A stretch of DNA of 64,000 nt from a virus, in IMG/VR virus record IMGVR_UViG_3300042520_001980, positions 1 through 64,000 of that record. One strand, 5' to 3'. Below are positions 17,461 to 24,489 of the stretch, piece after piece. The position numbers were made by a program, and so were the translations under genes. Within the stretch, counting starts at the first letter, position 1, and each line of letters opens with the position of its first letter. The notes under the pieces were generated by a model, which saw only the letters and a program-made list of their open reading frames with translations, did no database searches and had not been told where the DNA came from.

Positions 17461-17774
17461 GAATTCTCCTTGAAGCAGTCCCAACCGAAGTCCTTTGCCA
17501 CCCGCCTTGCTGCCTGTTCAAGACTCAGATGGTCATGCTTGGGATTAGGGCAAAAGTCGGTAAATCCACGGCAATACTGACGCCGCGCATCGTCACGTTC
17601 GGTGGTGAGGCGTTCCGCCAACTGTTCAAGTGCATCGATACGTCTTGCCATGTACTCCAGTTCATCCACGGCTCCTCGGATAGCTTTTGGGTGCAAATGA
17701 TCTTCGTTCTCCCGCAGCGTTTCGATGATCTTCGGCAGATGCGGATTCAGTTTCATGTATGGTACCCGGATCAC
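17457..17774 (-). CDS. Small protein with C-terminal WDCFK motif (GTG start)
   Basis: 105 aa from GTG 17774, positioned after GGAGG and overlapping the upstream stop (GTGA). Contains a coiled coil (YMARRIDALEQLAERL) and a CRGFTDFCPNPKHDH segment, and ends GWDCFKENS. The ending is shared with the next two upstream genes, suggesting a paralogous set. Confidence 0.6.
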   Translation of the reverse strand: MIRVPYMKLNPHLPKIIETLRENEDHLHPKAIRGAVDELEYMARRIDALEQLAERLTTERDDARRQYCRGFTDFCPNPKHDHLSLEQAARRVAKDFGWDCFKENS

Positions 17775-17983
17775 TTGGTGTCCTCCTGTTGGAAGCAATT
17801 CCAGCCTCTCTCTACTGCTTCTCGCGTAGCTGAGTCTATCGAGCCATTGCCAGAAAGCTCACAGACTTCCCAGCGAAGGCGTTCAATCTCATTGGCCGCT
17901 TCAGCTCGTTCGTCGTTCTGCTTGTCAGTCATGGACGTCCACGATATACGTAGACGATCTACGATGTCAATGTCGTTACTCAT
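17771..17983 (-). CDS. Small protein with C-terminal WNCFQ motif
   Basis: 70 aa starting MSNDIDIVDRL at 17983 (ATGA overlap; GGAG upstream). A helix (AEAANEIERLRWEV) is followed by the ending GWNCFQQEDTK, related to the endings of its neighbours. Function unknown. Confidence 0.6.
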   Translation of the reverse strand: MSNDIDIVDRLRISWTSMTDKQNDERAEAANEIERLRWEVCELSGNGSIDSATREAVERGWNCFQQEDTK

Positions 17984-18423
17984 CTCGTCTCCTGTTTGAA
18001 GCAATCCCATTGCAGCGCATCTGCAATATCCTCTGGTTTCTTGTCCTGTATGCAGGCTGCTCGATGAGCGCAGACCTCGCGCCGTGCCAGGTCCCGCTGG
18101 GCCAGGATTACGTCGTATTGGTGCTCTACTCGCATCACTGTTCTTTCCAAGGAGACAATTTCCCCCTCTGCTTCACGCCAGGCAGCATGCGATACCCGCA
18201 GCTCGTCCACAGCCCGCAGCAGTAAGTCTTTTAAGAATTTAGGCAGATTGACTGCCTCCTGTTCCAGCTGCTGTATAGTGGAGTTACTGCTGTAGTCCGA
18301 CCGGGACAACATCTGAGCGGCGTCCATCATGAGATGGGCCGACTCCAAAGACATCTGAGCCCAGTTATCCGGAGTCCACGTCCGGGACTCTCTCAGCTTT
18401 TCAATCAGCTCCGCTCTTGTCAT
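17980..18423 (-). CDS. Helical protein with C-terminal WDCFK motif
   Basis: 147 aa; strongly helical. Ends ALQWDCFKQETR, the third copy of the WxCF tail in a row. GAGGAG upstream of the start. Unknown function; probably homologous at least at its C-terminus to the two following genes. Confidence 0.65.
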   Translation of the reverse strand: MTRAELIEKLRESRTWTPDNWAQMSLESAHLMMDAAQMLSRSDYSSNSTIQQLEQEAVNLPKFLKDLLLRAVDELRVSHAAWREAEGEIVSLERTVMRVEHQYDVILAQRDLARREVCAHRAACIQDKKPEDIADALQWDCFKQETR

Positions 18424-18601
18424 TTGTCTCCTCTTTCTTGCGATTGCGAAGGCGAATCAGCTCCTGATTCATTGCGGTCAAAGTGTCGATGGCTTTCCGA
18501 AATGCTCTGGCATTCCGCCCCTCTCCCAGGTACCGTTCGACTTCCTCTAGATGCTGTAGTTCGTCTAATAAGAGCTCTAAGTTTGTCTCGTTTAATGGCA
18601 T
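18401..18601 (-). CDS. Small leucine-rich helical protein nested over the HTH gene end
   Basis: 66 aa (MPLNETNLELLLDELQHLEE...), preceded by GGAGAAATAA, a strong ribosome site. It lies in another frame over the last 182 nt of the HTH gene and overlaps the next gene by 23 nt. Its regular helical composition looks more protein-like than the overlapping tail of the HTH protein, so I consider it a real gene. Confidence 0.55.
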   Translation of the reverse strand: MPLNETNLELLLDELQHLEEVERYLGEGRNARAFRKAIDTLTAMNQELIRLRNRKKEETNDKSGAD

Positions 18602-19040
18602 TTATTTCTCCGGTTGCTACTTTCCAGTCCTCGTAAGCTTGCAAGAATTGCTCTCTGCGAGCGTGGTCAATTTTTACGGATTTGTCCTGCAGGGACACAG
18701 TGCAGTTACCGATTCCAAGGGCATCCCAGGCAATTTTAATGAGTTGTTCAAGACGCTCATAATTAGCATCTTTTATTTTGCTGGCAACGTCGCAGATTTT
18801 TGCAGCTTCTGGAATAGGGAACCTATGTAATTCCATAAACCGCAGTAGCTCCGCAAGATCAACACGTCTATGCGGATTCTTGGCCCCAGAAGGAATTACA
18901 TGTCCCTTCAGTTTTCCGTGTTCCAGCCAGCCGGTGACTGTGCGAGACGATACTCTGCATAGTTGAGCTACATCTCCAGTGGTAAGTACAGTCTGGGAAA
19001 AGAGCTGCTCAATGGACTTAGGTTCACGCTTGTATGCCAT
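18420..19040 (-). CDS. Helix-turn-helix DNA-binding protein
   Basis: 206 aa. Residues about 17-75 form a MerR/excisionase-type winged HTH: LTTGDVAQLCRVSSRTVTGW, then a wing with HRRVDLAELLRFM. Likely a phage regulator; it sits immediately downstream of the sigma-like gene. The last 60 residues overlap another ORF and are Ser/Arg-rich, as expected when a frame reads through a different gene. Confidence 0.75.
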   Translation of the reverse strand: MAYKREPKSIEQLFSQTVLTTGDVAQLCRVSSRTVTGWLEHGKLKGHVIPSGAKNPHRRVDLAELLRFMELHRFPIPEAAKICDVASKIKDANYERLEQLIKIAWDALGIGNCTVSLQDKSVKIDHARREQFLQAYEDWKVATGEINAIKRDKLRALIRRTTASRGSRTVPGRGAECQSISESHRHFDRNESGADSPSQSQERGDK

Positions 19041-19044
19041 GCTA

Positions 19045-19605
19045 CTACTGCCTCTTTAGATTAGGGATATCGAAGTACAACTCTACACCGCTGCTCTTGG
19101 CGAGATTCCTAAACGTCGTGTGTACGCACGAACTCTGAATTCCGTACATGCGACCTATTTGAGTTAGAGTCATGCCTTTAAATACATACAGCAGAAGCAT
19201 CTGTTTTACCTTTGGAGAGGCCTGCAAATTTTTGATGGCCTCCTCTGTGTATTTAGTTTGGCAGTATCCGGAGTAGGCAGGACTTACCAGGAGGCGTTGA
19301 AAGTACGGGATCTCCGGACCCATGTTGACTGGGTTTTTTGCGTTCTTAACTTTTCTTACGTATTCCTCGCTTCCACGAGTGCGGTAGCCTGTCTCGGTTC
19401 TTAAGACGTCTATGAGTCTTTTGTCTGCAACTTGCTTAAACATCTTGGGATGAATCTTCTTAGAACTCATCTCCAGCAAGACGATTTGTCTTATATCGTC
19501 TAAACCGTGGCCAGGAAGTACCCACTTCTTGTATTTGAAGTTTAGGTACCTACTCACTACTTTGGATAAAGTACTAAGTGCTTTATCGTTGTATTCGTAG
19601 GTCAT
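19045..19605 (-). CDS. Sigma-factor-like protein
   Basis: 186 aa. Residues about 33-75 (LDDIRQIVLLEM then VADKRLIDVLRTETGYR) resemble sigma70 region 2, and 128-172 (KVKQMLLLYVFKGMTLTQIG then SSCVHTTFRNLAK) a region 4 helix-turn-helix. This is the size and domain order of small group-4 sigma factors. A phage-encoded sigma could direct the phage or host RNA polymerase; the phage beta/beta-prime fusion lies 12 kb away. It overlaps the next gene by 4 nt and is followed by an HTH regulator. Confidence 0.65.
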   Translation of the reverse strand: MTYEYNDKALSTLSKVVSRYLNFKYKKWVLPGHGLDDIRQIVLLEMSSKKIHPKMFKQVADKRLIDVLRTETGYRTRGSEEYVRKVKNAKNPVNMGPEIPYFQRLLVSPAYSGYCQTKYTEEAIKNLQASPKVKQMLLLYVFKGMTLTQIGRMYGIQSSCVHTTFRNLAKSSGVELYFDIPNLKRQ

Positions 19606-19982
19606 TGATGTCCAGGCCCAGTGTTATGGGATATCCAAGGTTGAGGCCATGGAAATGGAGCAGTGGGATACGGCCGTAGGAGATCACGCTGCAGCTCGGC
19701 ACTTTGACGCTGCAGTTCTGCCAGTTCCTTGGTCAGACTTTCAATCTGTTGCCGGGCCGCCTGGAGGTCCTGTATAAGATATGGAAGCTTAGTCCAGGTG
19801 TCCTGGTTATCCTGCTCCATATGCCTGACCACAGATTCAAGTTGCTCTATCTTCTGATCCTTGATTCGTAGAGCAGTCATGGCAGCATCGTGCCAAGCCT
19901 TGAACTGCTCTATCTGGTCAAAGGGAAACACGGTGTCCGGGGCGAGCTTGGTATAGGTACGAGTGGGATCTGTCATGGTCAT
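19602..19982 (-). CDS. Coiled-coil protein
   Basis: 126 aa from ATG 19982 (overlaps the upstream stop); ATG 19976 is equally possible. A coiled coil spans about residues 35-105, followed by a Pro/Trp-rich tail (YPTAPFPWPQPW). Unknown. Confidence 0.6.
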   Translation of the reverse strand: MTMTDPTRTYTKLAPDTVFPFDQIEQFKAWHDAAMTALRIKDQKIEQLESVVRHMEQDNQDTWTKLPYLIQDLQAARQQIESLTKELAELQRQSAELQRDLLRPYPTAPFPWPQPWISHNTGPGHQ

Positions 19983-20092
19983 CTCTTGGTGATTGAATCT
20001 ATCACGTAGCATACGACTACTATCACGCCTACGGCTACAGCTAAGGCAATTACGATTAAAGCGCTAAAAGCGTTTAACAACCAGTCACTCAT
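19979..20092 (-). CDS. 37-aa single-span membrane protein
   Basis: MSDWLLNAFSALIV..., one transmembrane segment over about residues 5-30, ending DSITKR. Its start overlaps the previous stop by 8 nt and its stop overlaps the next start, fitting this operon. Function unknown. Confidence 0.55.
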   Translation of the reverse strand: MSDWLLNAFSALIVIALAVAVGVIVVVCYVIDSITKR

Positions 20093-20372
20093 CGTGAACG
20101 TCTTCTTCCTCAAAGTCTTCTCCGTAAAACTGCTTTTCTGCGTCTGAAAGACGACATCTCTTTAGAAATGCAGGAGTGCCGGCACCTACCCAGGCGCCCA
20201 CTACATTGAACTCCAGGTATTCCATTGCCTCATCCATAGACATTTTGTCTCTGGTCATGAGCAGCCGAACCGCCAGAGAGTAGTCATACACAAAGATCGT
20301 AGGCTGTCCACAACGATCTATGGTGCCTAGAAACGCTGACTCAAACCCATCTGCTTTGAGAGTCGGATCCAT
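20085..20372 (-). CDS. Conserved small phage protein
   Basis: 95 aa. The core FVYDYSLAVRLLMTRD then SMDEAMEYLEFNVVGAWVG matches a recurring phage/bacterial small family (YDxxKxxExLM ... EAxEYLEFNVVGAYVGE). No function known. Acidic C-terminus. Confidence 0.7.
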   Translation of the reverse strand: MDPTLKADGFESAFLGTIDRCGQPTIFVYDYSLAVRLLMTRDKMSMDEAMEYLEFNVVGAWVGAGTPAFLKRCRLSDAEKQFYGEDFEEEDVHDE

Positions 20373-20450
20373 AAATCCTCTTAGACTATTTTAACAACAT
20401 TACTTATGTATTTGAATGCTAAATGGAACGCACAGGCGTACCCTTGCTGA

Positions 20451-20861
20451 TCACCACCAGCCAACTACTACGCCACCATTGTCCGCCACTACTCTGAACC
20501 ATGCGGTCAGAGCTTCTAGTTCGGCAGGACTGATGTCGTGTAGTCGGCATTTTTTGTTGTTAAATCCTCTAGCAGTAGCGGAAGCAAAGGCATCCGCTAT
20601 CTCTCGCACTATCTCGTTTGGTATCTCCTCTTGGTACAACGTTTCGTTGGCAATACTTTGAACCACGTCGTCGTACACCTTGCCTCTGAAGCTGTGGCCT
20701 GCTCCGTTGCCGGAGAACATTCCGCCACACAGGCAGTTGGGAACATCCTTGAACAGCTCATCCTCCATCGGAATGTACTGGTATTCCCGATCAGGAGTGT
20801 CCTCTGGAACGGTTGGATCGAACTTCGGATTGTGTCTCATGGCATAGGTGTCTAGGCCCAT
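20451..20861 (-). CDS. MGLDxYA-family phage protein
   Basis: 136 aa beginning MGLDTYAMRHN, the signature start of a widespread phage protein family of unknown function. Contains CLCGGMFSGNGAGHSFRGK, a Gly/Cys turn region, and ends in an NGGVVVGWW strand. Overlaps the upstream gene by 10 nt. Confidence 0.7.
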   Translation of the reverse strand: MGLDTYAMRHNPKFDPTVPEDTPDREYQYIPMEDELFKDVPNCLCGGMFSGNGAGHSFRGKVYDDVVQSIANETLYQEEIPNEIVREIADAFASATARGFNNKKCRLHDISPAELEALTAWFRVVADNGGVVVGWW

Positions 20862-21226
20862 ATGGAACCTCCCTTGTATAGGGGCTCGGGTAAGGTGCGT
20901 CCTTTGACCTTTAGGTCGTGCGTATATTGCATTGGATAATGCTTAGATATACGGAACGCCAGATCTCGTACGTCTCCAGGAACTCTAGGAGTCTTTACGG
21001 GATCCAAAAGATTAAGCAGAAAATCTCTACCGGCATTCAAACCGGCAACCTTGTCAGCATGGCTGCATGCCGGCTCTGTTTCCAGCCTATCCACCATCTG
21101 ATAGACGGTATAGGCCGTATTCCTAACAGCTCTTGGAACCTTGGGAAAGAGTCTTGTGTCTAGTAGGTCCATGAAAAACTTTCTGGCCCACATCAATGAT
21201 CTTATTTCTTCTTCCTTTGTGCTCAT
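20852..21226 (-). CDS. BPSL0761-like protein, two tandem copies
   Basis: 124 aa. Both halves look like the short BPSL0761-type phage family (RxxMWARxFLxxLLD...VPxxVRxxAxxxxxHYP): WARKFFMDLLDTRLFPKVP in the first half and AGRDFLLNLLDPVKTPRVP with RISKHYP in the second. An internal duplication is likely. Function unknown. Confidence 0.6.
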   Translation of the reverse strand: MSTKEEEIRSLMWARKFFMDLLDTRLFPKVPRAVRNTAYTVYQMVDRLETEPACSHADKVAGLNAGRDFLLNLLDPVKTPRVPGDVRDLAFRISKHYPMQYTHDLKVKGRTLPEPLYKGGSIWA

Positions 21227-21870
21227 AGTCTTCCTGCTACATGTATGGACTTGGCAGCCAATTGATCGATGAGCATCATTGCATCTAGATCCGGAGAATC
21301 ATTTTTAAATGCTATTCCCAGATCCTTGCATCCTCTCCAGAACCAGTGCGGCAGCGTATTGACGTCCTTCCAATACGCAAACCGAGACTTTGCCCGAATG
21401 TAGTAGTTTCTGTAACTCTCCACCTGCCCTGTCAGCTTGTACTCGTCTGGCATCGCTACTGCGAATGCCTCCAGAGCTCCGGTCTGAATCTTGCCAGGAG
21501 GATATCGCAACAGAGACATTACCGGTTCGGACCGATGCACCTTGCCGTACCGACGAGTGTACTCCCGGCACATGGCAGCACCATGCCGATGCAGCCATAG
21601 GTAGTTCTCATGGGTGCTCCTGGCCCAGACGGAGCATGGATGATTTACGTAGCTGGCCAGATACAGCTGTGTCTCCAGTACGGGATCCGGCAGAGTCCAG
21701 CGCTTTACGTTTCTGTTGGTCAGGGTGAGACCCTGGCCCTGAACGCCGTCGATCAGTCTGTGTGCGGTGCATAGCAGCTGCGTGGTCTCGACGATCATCT
21801 TCGGTATGTGCTTGTCGCACAGAGTATGTGCGGCAATCTCAGGATCGCAGTGGGTGGCAAAAATGTTCAT
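21223..21870 (-). CDS. Conserved MNIF-type phage protein
   Basis: 215 aa. The blocks HIPKMIVETTQLLCTAHR, VNHPCSVWARSTHENYLWL and CREYTRRYGKVHRSE match a family common in large and T4-like phages, often found near nucleotide-metabolism genes, whose activity I cannot name with certainty. No signal peptide. Overlaps the next gene at its end. Confidence 0.7.
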   Translation of the reverse strand: MNIFATHCDPEIAAHTLCDKHIPKMIVETTQLLCTAHRLIDGVQGQGLTLTNRNVKRWTLPDPVLETQLYLASYVNHPCSVWARSTHENYLWLHRHGAAMCREYTRRYGKVHRSEPVMSLLRYPPGKIQTGALEAFAVAMPDEYKLTGQVESYRNYYIRAKSRFAYWKDVNTLPHWFWRGCKDLGIAFKNDSPDLDAMMLIDQLAAKSIHVAGRL

Positions 21871-22196
21871 GACTCTTCCTTTATTCCGTAGCTTATCTCT
21901 TTGTCCTTCATGGCCTTGTCTATGAGTTCCTCCAGTCTTTGTTTGGTTACGTCTGCAGGCGGGTCTTTTTCTAGGTAGTACTTCAGAGCCCTGGCCAGCT
22001 CCCGCATGTCCTTATGGATCTTGTTGTTCTGCTCCCACAGTGAAGATTCCAGTCTACGTTGAGACTCAACGTACTTCTGTTGCAGTAGGACTAAATCCAA
22101 CGCTTGATGCGTCAGCTCCGCTAGCTTGGACCACTGTACGGCGGCAGGCAGACTGTTCAGCTCGTGCCTTAACAATCTTACTAAGGTCTTGTGCAT
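21867..22196 (-). CDS. Helical hypothetical protein
   Basis: 109 aa from MHKTLVRLL at 22196; an upstream TTG-type extension is unlikely because it crosses a terminator hairpin. Coiled-coil over about residues 35-80. Unknown. Confidence 0.6.
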   Translation of the reverse strand: MHKTLVRLLRHELNSLPAAVQWSKLAELTHQALDLVLLQQKYVESQRRLESSLWEQNNKIHKDMRELARALKYYLEKDPPADVTKQRLEELIDKAMKDKEISYGIKEES

Positions 22197-22230
22197 AAAA
22201 GAACCTGCCTCCGTTAAGAGACAGGTTCCA
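22197..22230 (-). terminator. Terminator hairpin upstream of 21867-22196 gene
   Basis: GAACCTGTCTC and GAGGCAGGTTC pair around a short loop and are followed by TTTTAT on the minus strand. It separates the CsrA-like/tmRNA segment from the early-type operon below. Confidence 0.6.
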
Positions 22231-22388
22231 AAGAGGGATCCTCTGAGCATTCAGAGTTTTCGAGACACCCAATAGGTGTAGAGAGCCAGGTAGATCTTCA
22301 GTAGTGTCATAGGAGTGCCTTTGGACTTGAACCAAATTACTGGTGTTATCAGACGAACTGGAATGAACCCTGTGTCTGTTTATAGCAT

Positions 22389-22649
22389 TTACGCCAGCCG
22401 CGTCTTTTCAACGCTGCGTGTTCCCGCCACGCCGGGCACTCGGGTTTTCCGTGTTACCGGCTCTCGGACTATGCCAATGTCCTTTGGAGCCTGGATGAGA
22501 ATGCGAATAATGGCGTCTTCTCCGTGACGCTCGTTGATCAGAATCCGAGCGATGACGTTTCCCTCCGCGTCTTTGAGCACGGCAGCTTCCTTGCAGCCGA
22601 TGCTGAGTGCGAGATTGCCAAACTTAACGCTATCCTTAGCCTTCGTCAT
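22389..22649 (-). CDS. CsrA-like RNA-binding protein (divergent)
   Basis: 86 aa from ATG 22649 (GGAAG upstream). The stretch IIRILIQAPKDIGIVRE matches the C-terminal half of CsrA/RsmA (VRIGIxAPKxVxVHREE), preceded by LALSIG resembling the LMIGD strand. CsrA proteins bind GGA loops and repress translation, and CsrA-like proteins are known in phages. This one has an insertion between the strands and a basic tail (TRKTRVPG), so RNA binding is plausible but unproven. Confidence 0.5.
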   Translation of the reverse strand: MTKAKDSVKFGNLALSIGCKEAAVLKDAEGNVIARILINERHGEDAIIRILIQAPKDIGIVREPVTRKTRVPGVAGTRSVEKTRLA

Positions 22650-22722
22650 GTACTTGCTTCCATACAAGTGATGTGAAAATTGCGTTATCTGGGAATGCGC
22701 AAACCCTCCCTGATTGAGACAA

Positions 22723-23088
22723 TGGACCTGGGGGGAGTCGAACCCCCGTGCTGAATGACGTATTGAAAGAGCAACTACAAGCTTATCCCACAATTGCAGT
22801 TCGGATTTGCTCGACCCCATGGGCAGGGTTTGCAGATCCTATCCGACTTCGATTCTCAACGGGGTTGGCTCGGAAGCCTCCACCGCCATACCCTGCTGGG
22901 TTTTATCCTGAGCGTCTAGCAGGAGTCCTGCTCAGGATTCCAAGTCAGGCCGCTGCGAGAGCGGGGGACTCAGAGGGGACGTACCATTCGTTGGCAGTCT
23001 TGATTTAGTCGACTTTTTACGGAGCCTTTCGACCAACTCCGGCTTGCTCTCTATCGCAACAATCACCAGTCGAAACCTGGTCAGGCCC
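22723..23088 (-). ncRNA. ssrA: tmRNA
   Basis: 366 nt transfer-messenger RNA. The 5' end GGGCCUG pairs perfectly (one G-U) with CAGGUCC at the 3' end to form a 7-bp acceptor stem with discriminator A; CCA is not encoded. A T-arm GGGGG-TTCGACT-CCCCC and the 5' TTCGACTGG of the D-like region are present, as is the helix ending CTCCGTAAAAAGTCG that precedes the mRNA part in bacterial tmRNAs. The tag frame at 22995-22945 reads ANEWYVPSESPALAAA then TGA. tmRNA rescues stalled ribosomes with SmpB; a phage copy would use host SmpB or a phage one not seen here. Confidence 0.92.
22945..22995 (-). other. tmRNA tag-peptide reading frame
   Basis: Seventeen codons starting with resume codon GCC: ANEWYVPSESPALAAA and stop TGA. 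The hydrophobic AL-AAA end is of the kind recognised by ClpXP-type proteases; the middle VPSESP part is unusual for a tag. Confidence 0.85.
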
Positions 23089-23123
23089 TAAGACTGGAAG
23101 CATATCTCAGCTTCCAGCGAAAG

Positions 23124-23342
23124 TCAAAGGCAGTCTTCCGTCGAGGGAACCTTTCCTTTGCTTTCAAAGAATTTCCAAGCACGGCAAAGCACACAATCTG
23201 AATCCCAGCTTTTGCACCTAGGCCCCCACAGACGCTCCATGGTGCGCTTGGTGTGCTCTCTAGGAGAACACAATTCGCATATTTTGTGCCCATGGTCCGA
23301 ATCGGACATTGAGAGTGGATCTGCACAAACTAGGCATCTCAT
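23124..23342 (-). CDS. Small cysteine-rich zinc-binding protein
   Basis: 72 aa from ATG 23342 (AAGGA upstream). Cysteine pairs CLVC, CELC and CVLC plus another Cys form likely zinc knots. It lies 35 nt upstream of the tmRNA and 10 nt after the larger zinc-ribbon gene. No family recognised; RNA or protein binding is possible. Confidence 0.6.
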   Translation of the reverse strand: MRCLVCADPLSMSDSDHGHKICELCSPREHTKRTMERLWGPRCKSWDSDCVLCRAWKFFESKGKVPSTEDCL

Positions 23343-23352
23343 TGATGTATCC

Positions 23353-23901
23353 TTACTCAAGAGTTACGTAGCCAGTACCTGAGCCATCCGCAGGCCAACG
23401 GGGATCCTGCTCATGCATGTACTGGTGAAATCGATAGGCTGTTCCCTTTCGCACCAGGATCAGTTCACGGCACTGCTCGTGAGCGCAGTTCATCGTGGAG
23501 TTGTCCGCATCGCTGACGGACTTCAAGTCCGGCAGAAAGAAAGCCTGCTGGCATTTAGGACACTTGACTCCCACCATTACTTTGTTCATTTGTGGTCTTT
23601 CGATGTGCAAAAGAGGCAAAAACTCAGAACTTATCTCAAGATTAGGGCTTTCCCAATCTAAGCCGGCCTCTATAAGCCATTTGTCGAATTTGCTGCAAGT
23701 GACAGCCCCTATGTTTTTCTGAGCCATCCAAAAGCCTCTAGAGAAATGGGCTAGATCGTTGAGTATCAAGTGGTCTACATGGCGCCGCTCTATTTTTAAT
23801 TTGTAAGCAGCAGAGCCGCGAAGCCATACGGCTCGTACAGCATTTTTGGCTTTTGTGTTTGGCTCTAGTAAGTCTAGAATTTTTGATGTTGCTGTAACCA
23901 T
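23353..23901 (-). CDS. Zinc-ribbon protein
   Basis: 182 aa. C-terminal half contains CPKCQQAFF and CAHEQCREL, a four-cysteine zinc ribbon at about residues 113-145; the N-terminal half is helical with basic residues. Unknown function; paired with a second Cys-rich gene. Confidence 0.65.
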   Translation of the reverse strand: MVTATSKILDLLEPNTKAKNAVRAVWLRGSAAYKLKIERRHVDHLILNDLAHFSRGFWMAQKNIGAVTCSKFDKWLIEAGLDWESPNLEISSEFLPLLHIERPQMNKVMVGVKCPKCQQAFFLPDLKSVSDADNSTMNCAHEQCRELILVRKGTAYRFHQYMHEQDPRWPADGSGTGYVTLE

Positions 23902-23924
23902 GGTTTAAATTCGTGCCAGGAATC

Positions 23925-24128
23925 CGTTATGACCTGGCTTGACCCTACGGGTCCTTTGAAGCCTCGACAGCTAATCTGCCACCTTCAGCGAGGGGATGGG
24001 ACTGCATCCTCTAGGGATTGTGCTTCCGGCCTTATTACTGGCTGTGACTTGGCAGGATTCCAGCGGGTACCTGCATTCTCCGGTTTATCCTCCGGTGCTT
24101 TTGGTCTGTTAAGCTACAAGTCACAGAG
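23925..24128 (-). ncRNA. Structured non-coding segment 3' of the tRNA-like RNA
   Basis: No convincing ORF. On the minus strand a 10-bp stem pairs CTGTGACTTG (24117-24126) with CAAGTCACAG (24042-24051) and encloses two hairpins: CCGG/CCGG at 24080-24095 and GCAGG/CCTGC at 24052-24074. Further hairpins follow (GACCC/GGGTC at 23941-23953, GAGGATG/CATCCCCTC near 23990-24011). Could be a separate RNA or the 3' part of the RNA that starts at 24334. Confidence 0.5.
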
Positions 24129-24334
24129 TGGAGTCGACGGGAGTTGAACCCGCATATGATTGTATAGAACAAGGTTCTTCCGAAGGAACACTGACATAGA
24201 TGACAGCACGGTGATAATGCTGGTCTTCCATATTCCGCGATAAAATATGGAATAGTCATACAATGCTTTGATCTTTGCAATCATATCTTTCGATACTTCG
24301 TAATATCGAGACAGCAACCGGCTGTAGCGACCCC
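24129..24334 (-). ncRNA. 206-nt tRNA-like RNA with large internal domain
   Basis: The ends form a tRNA-like domain: GGGGTCG (24328-24334) pairs with CGACTCC (24130-24136), discriminator A at 24129, and a T-arm GCGGG-TTCAACT-CCCGT at 24137-24153. A D-like arm with GG in its loop lies at 24311-24325 and a small hairpin at 24291-24308. A 9-bp helix (24278-24286 with 24154-24162) abuts the T-arm directly and encloses about 115 nt containing three hairpins (24226-24252, 24204-24222, 24174-24189). This resembles tmRNA architecture, but no tag frame is evident and a complete tmRNA lies 1 kb away. Alternatives: an intron-bearing tRNA or a degenerate tRNA. Confidence 0.6.
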
Positions 24335-24340
24335 ATGAAA

Positions 24341-24427
24341 CGGACAGGGTGGGATTCGAACCCACGGTAGGATTGCTCCTACACAGCATTTCCAATGCTG
24401 CTCCTTCAACCGCTCGGACACCTGTCC
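24341..24427 (-). tRNA. tRNA-Ser (GGA)
   Basis: 87 nt cloverleaf: GGACAGG/CCTGTCC acceptor, anticodon loop TTGGAAA in a CAGCA/TGCTG stem, long variable arm typical of Ser, T-loop TTCGAAT. Discriminator G. Confidence 0.95.
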
Positions 24428-24489
24428 AAACCGCAGGCCTGGAGCAGCGCAGAGCATACTCCAGGCCTGGGTAACACGCCCGCACGCTC

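Noticed and set aside
22310-22340. TTTGG-TTCAAGT-CCAAA, a T-arm look-alike suggesting another tRNA
   Set aside because: No matching acceptor or anticodon arm at tRNA distance could be found; the pairing GAGTGCC/GGCACTC would need about 130 nt and overlaps a gene.
22748-23008. 86-aa plus-strand ORF over the tmRNA
   Set aside because: It is antisense to the tmRNA, whose acceptor stem, T-arm and tag frame are all intact.
24035-24485. Open frames of 81 and 123 codons over the tRNA-Ser and tRNA-like RNA
   Set aside because: They run through a perfect tRNA-Ser and conserved-looking RNA helices and lack convincing ribosome sites.
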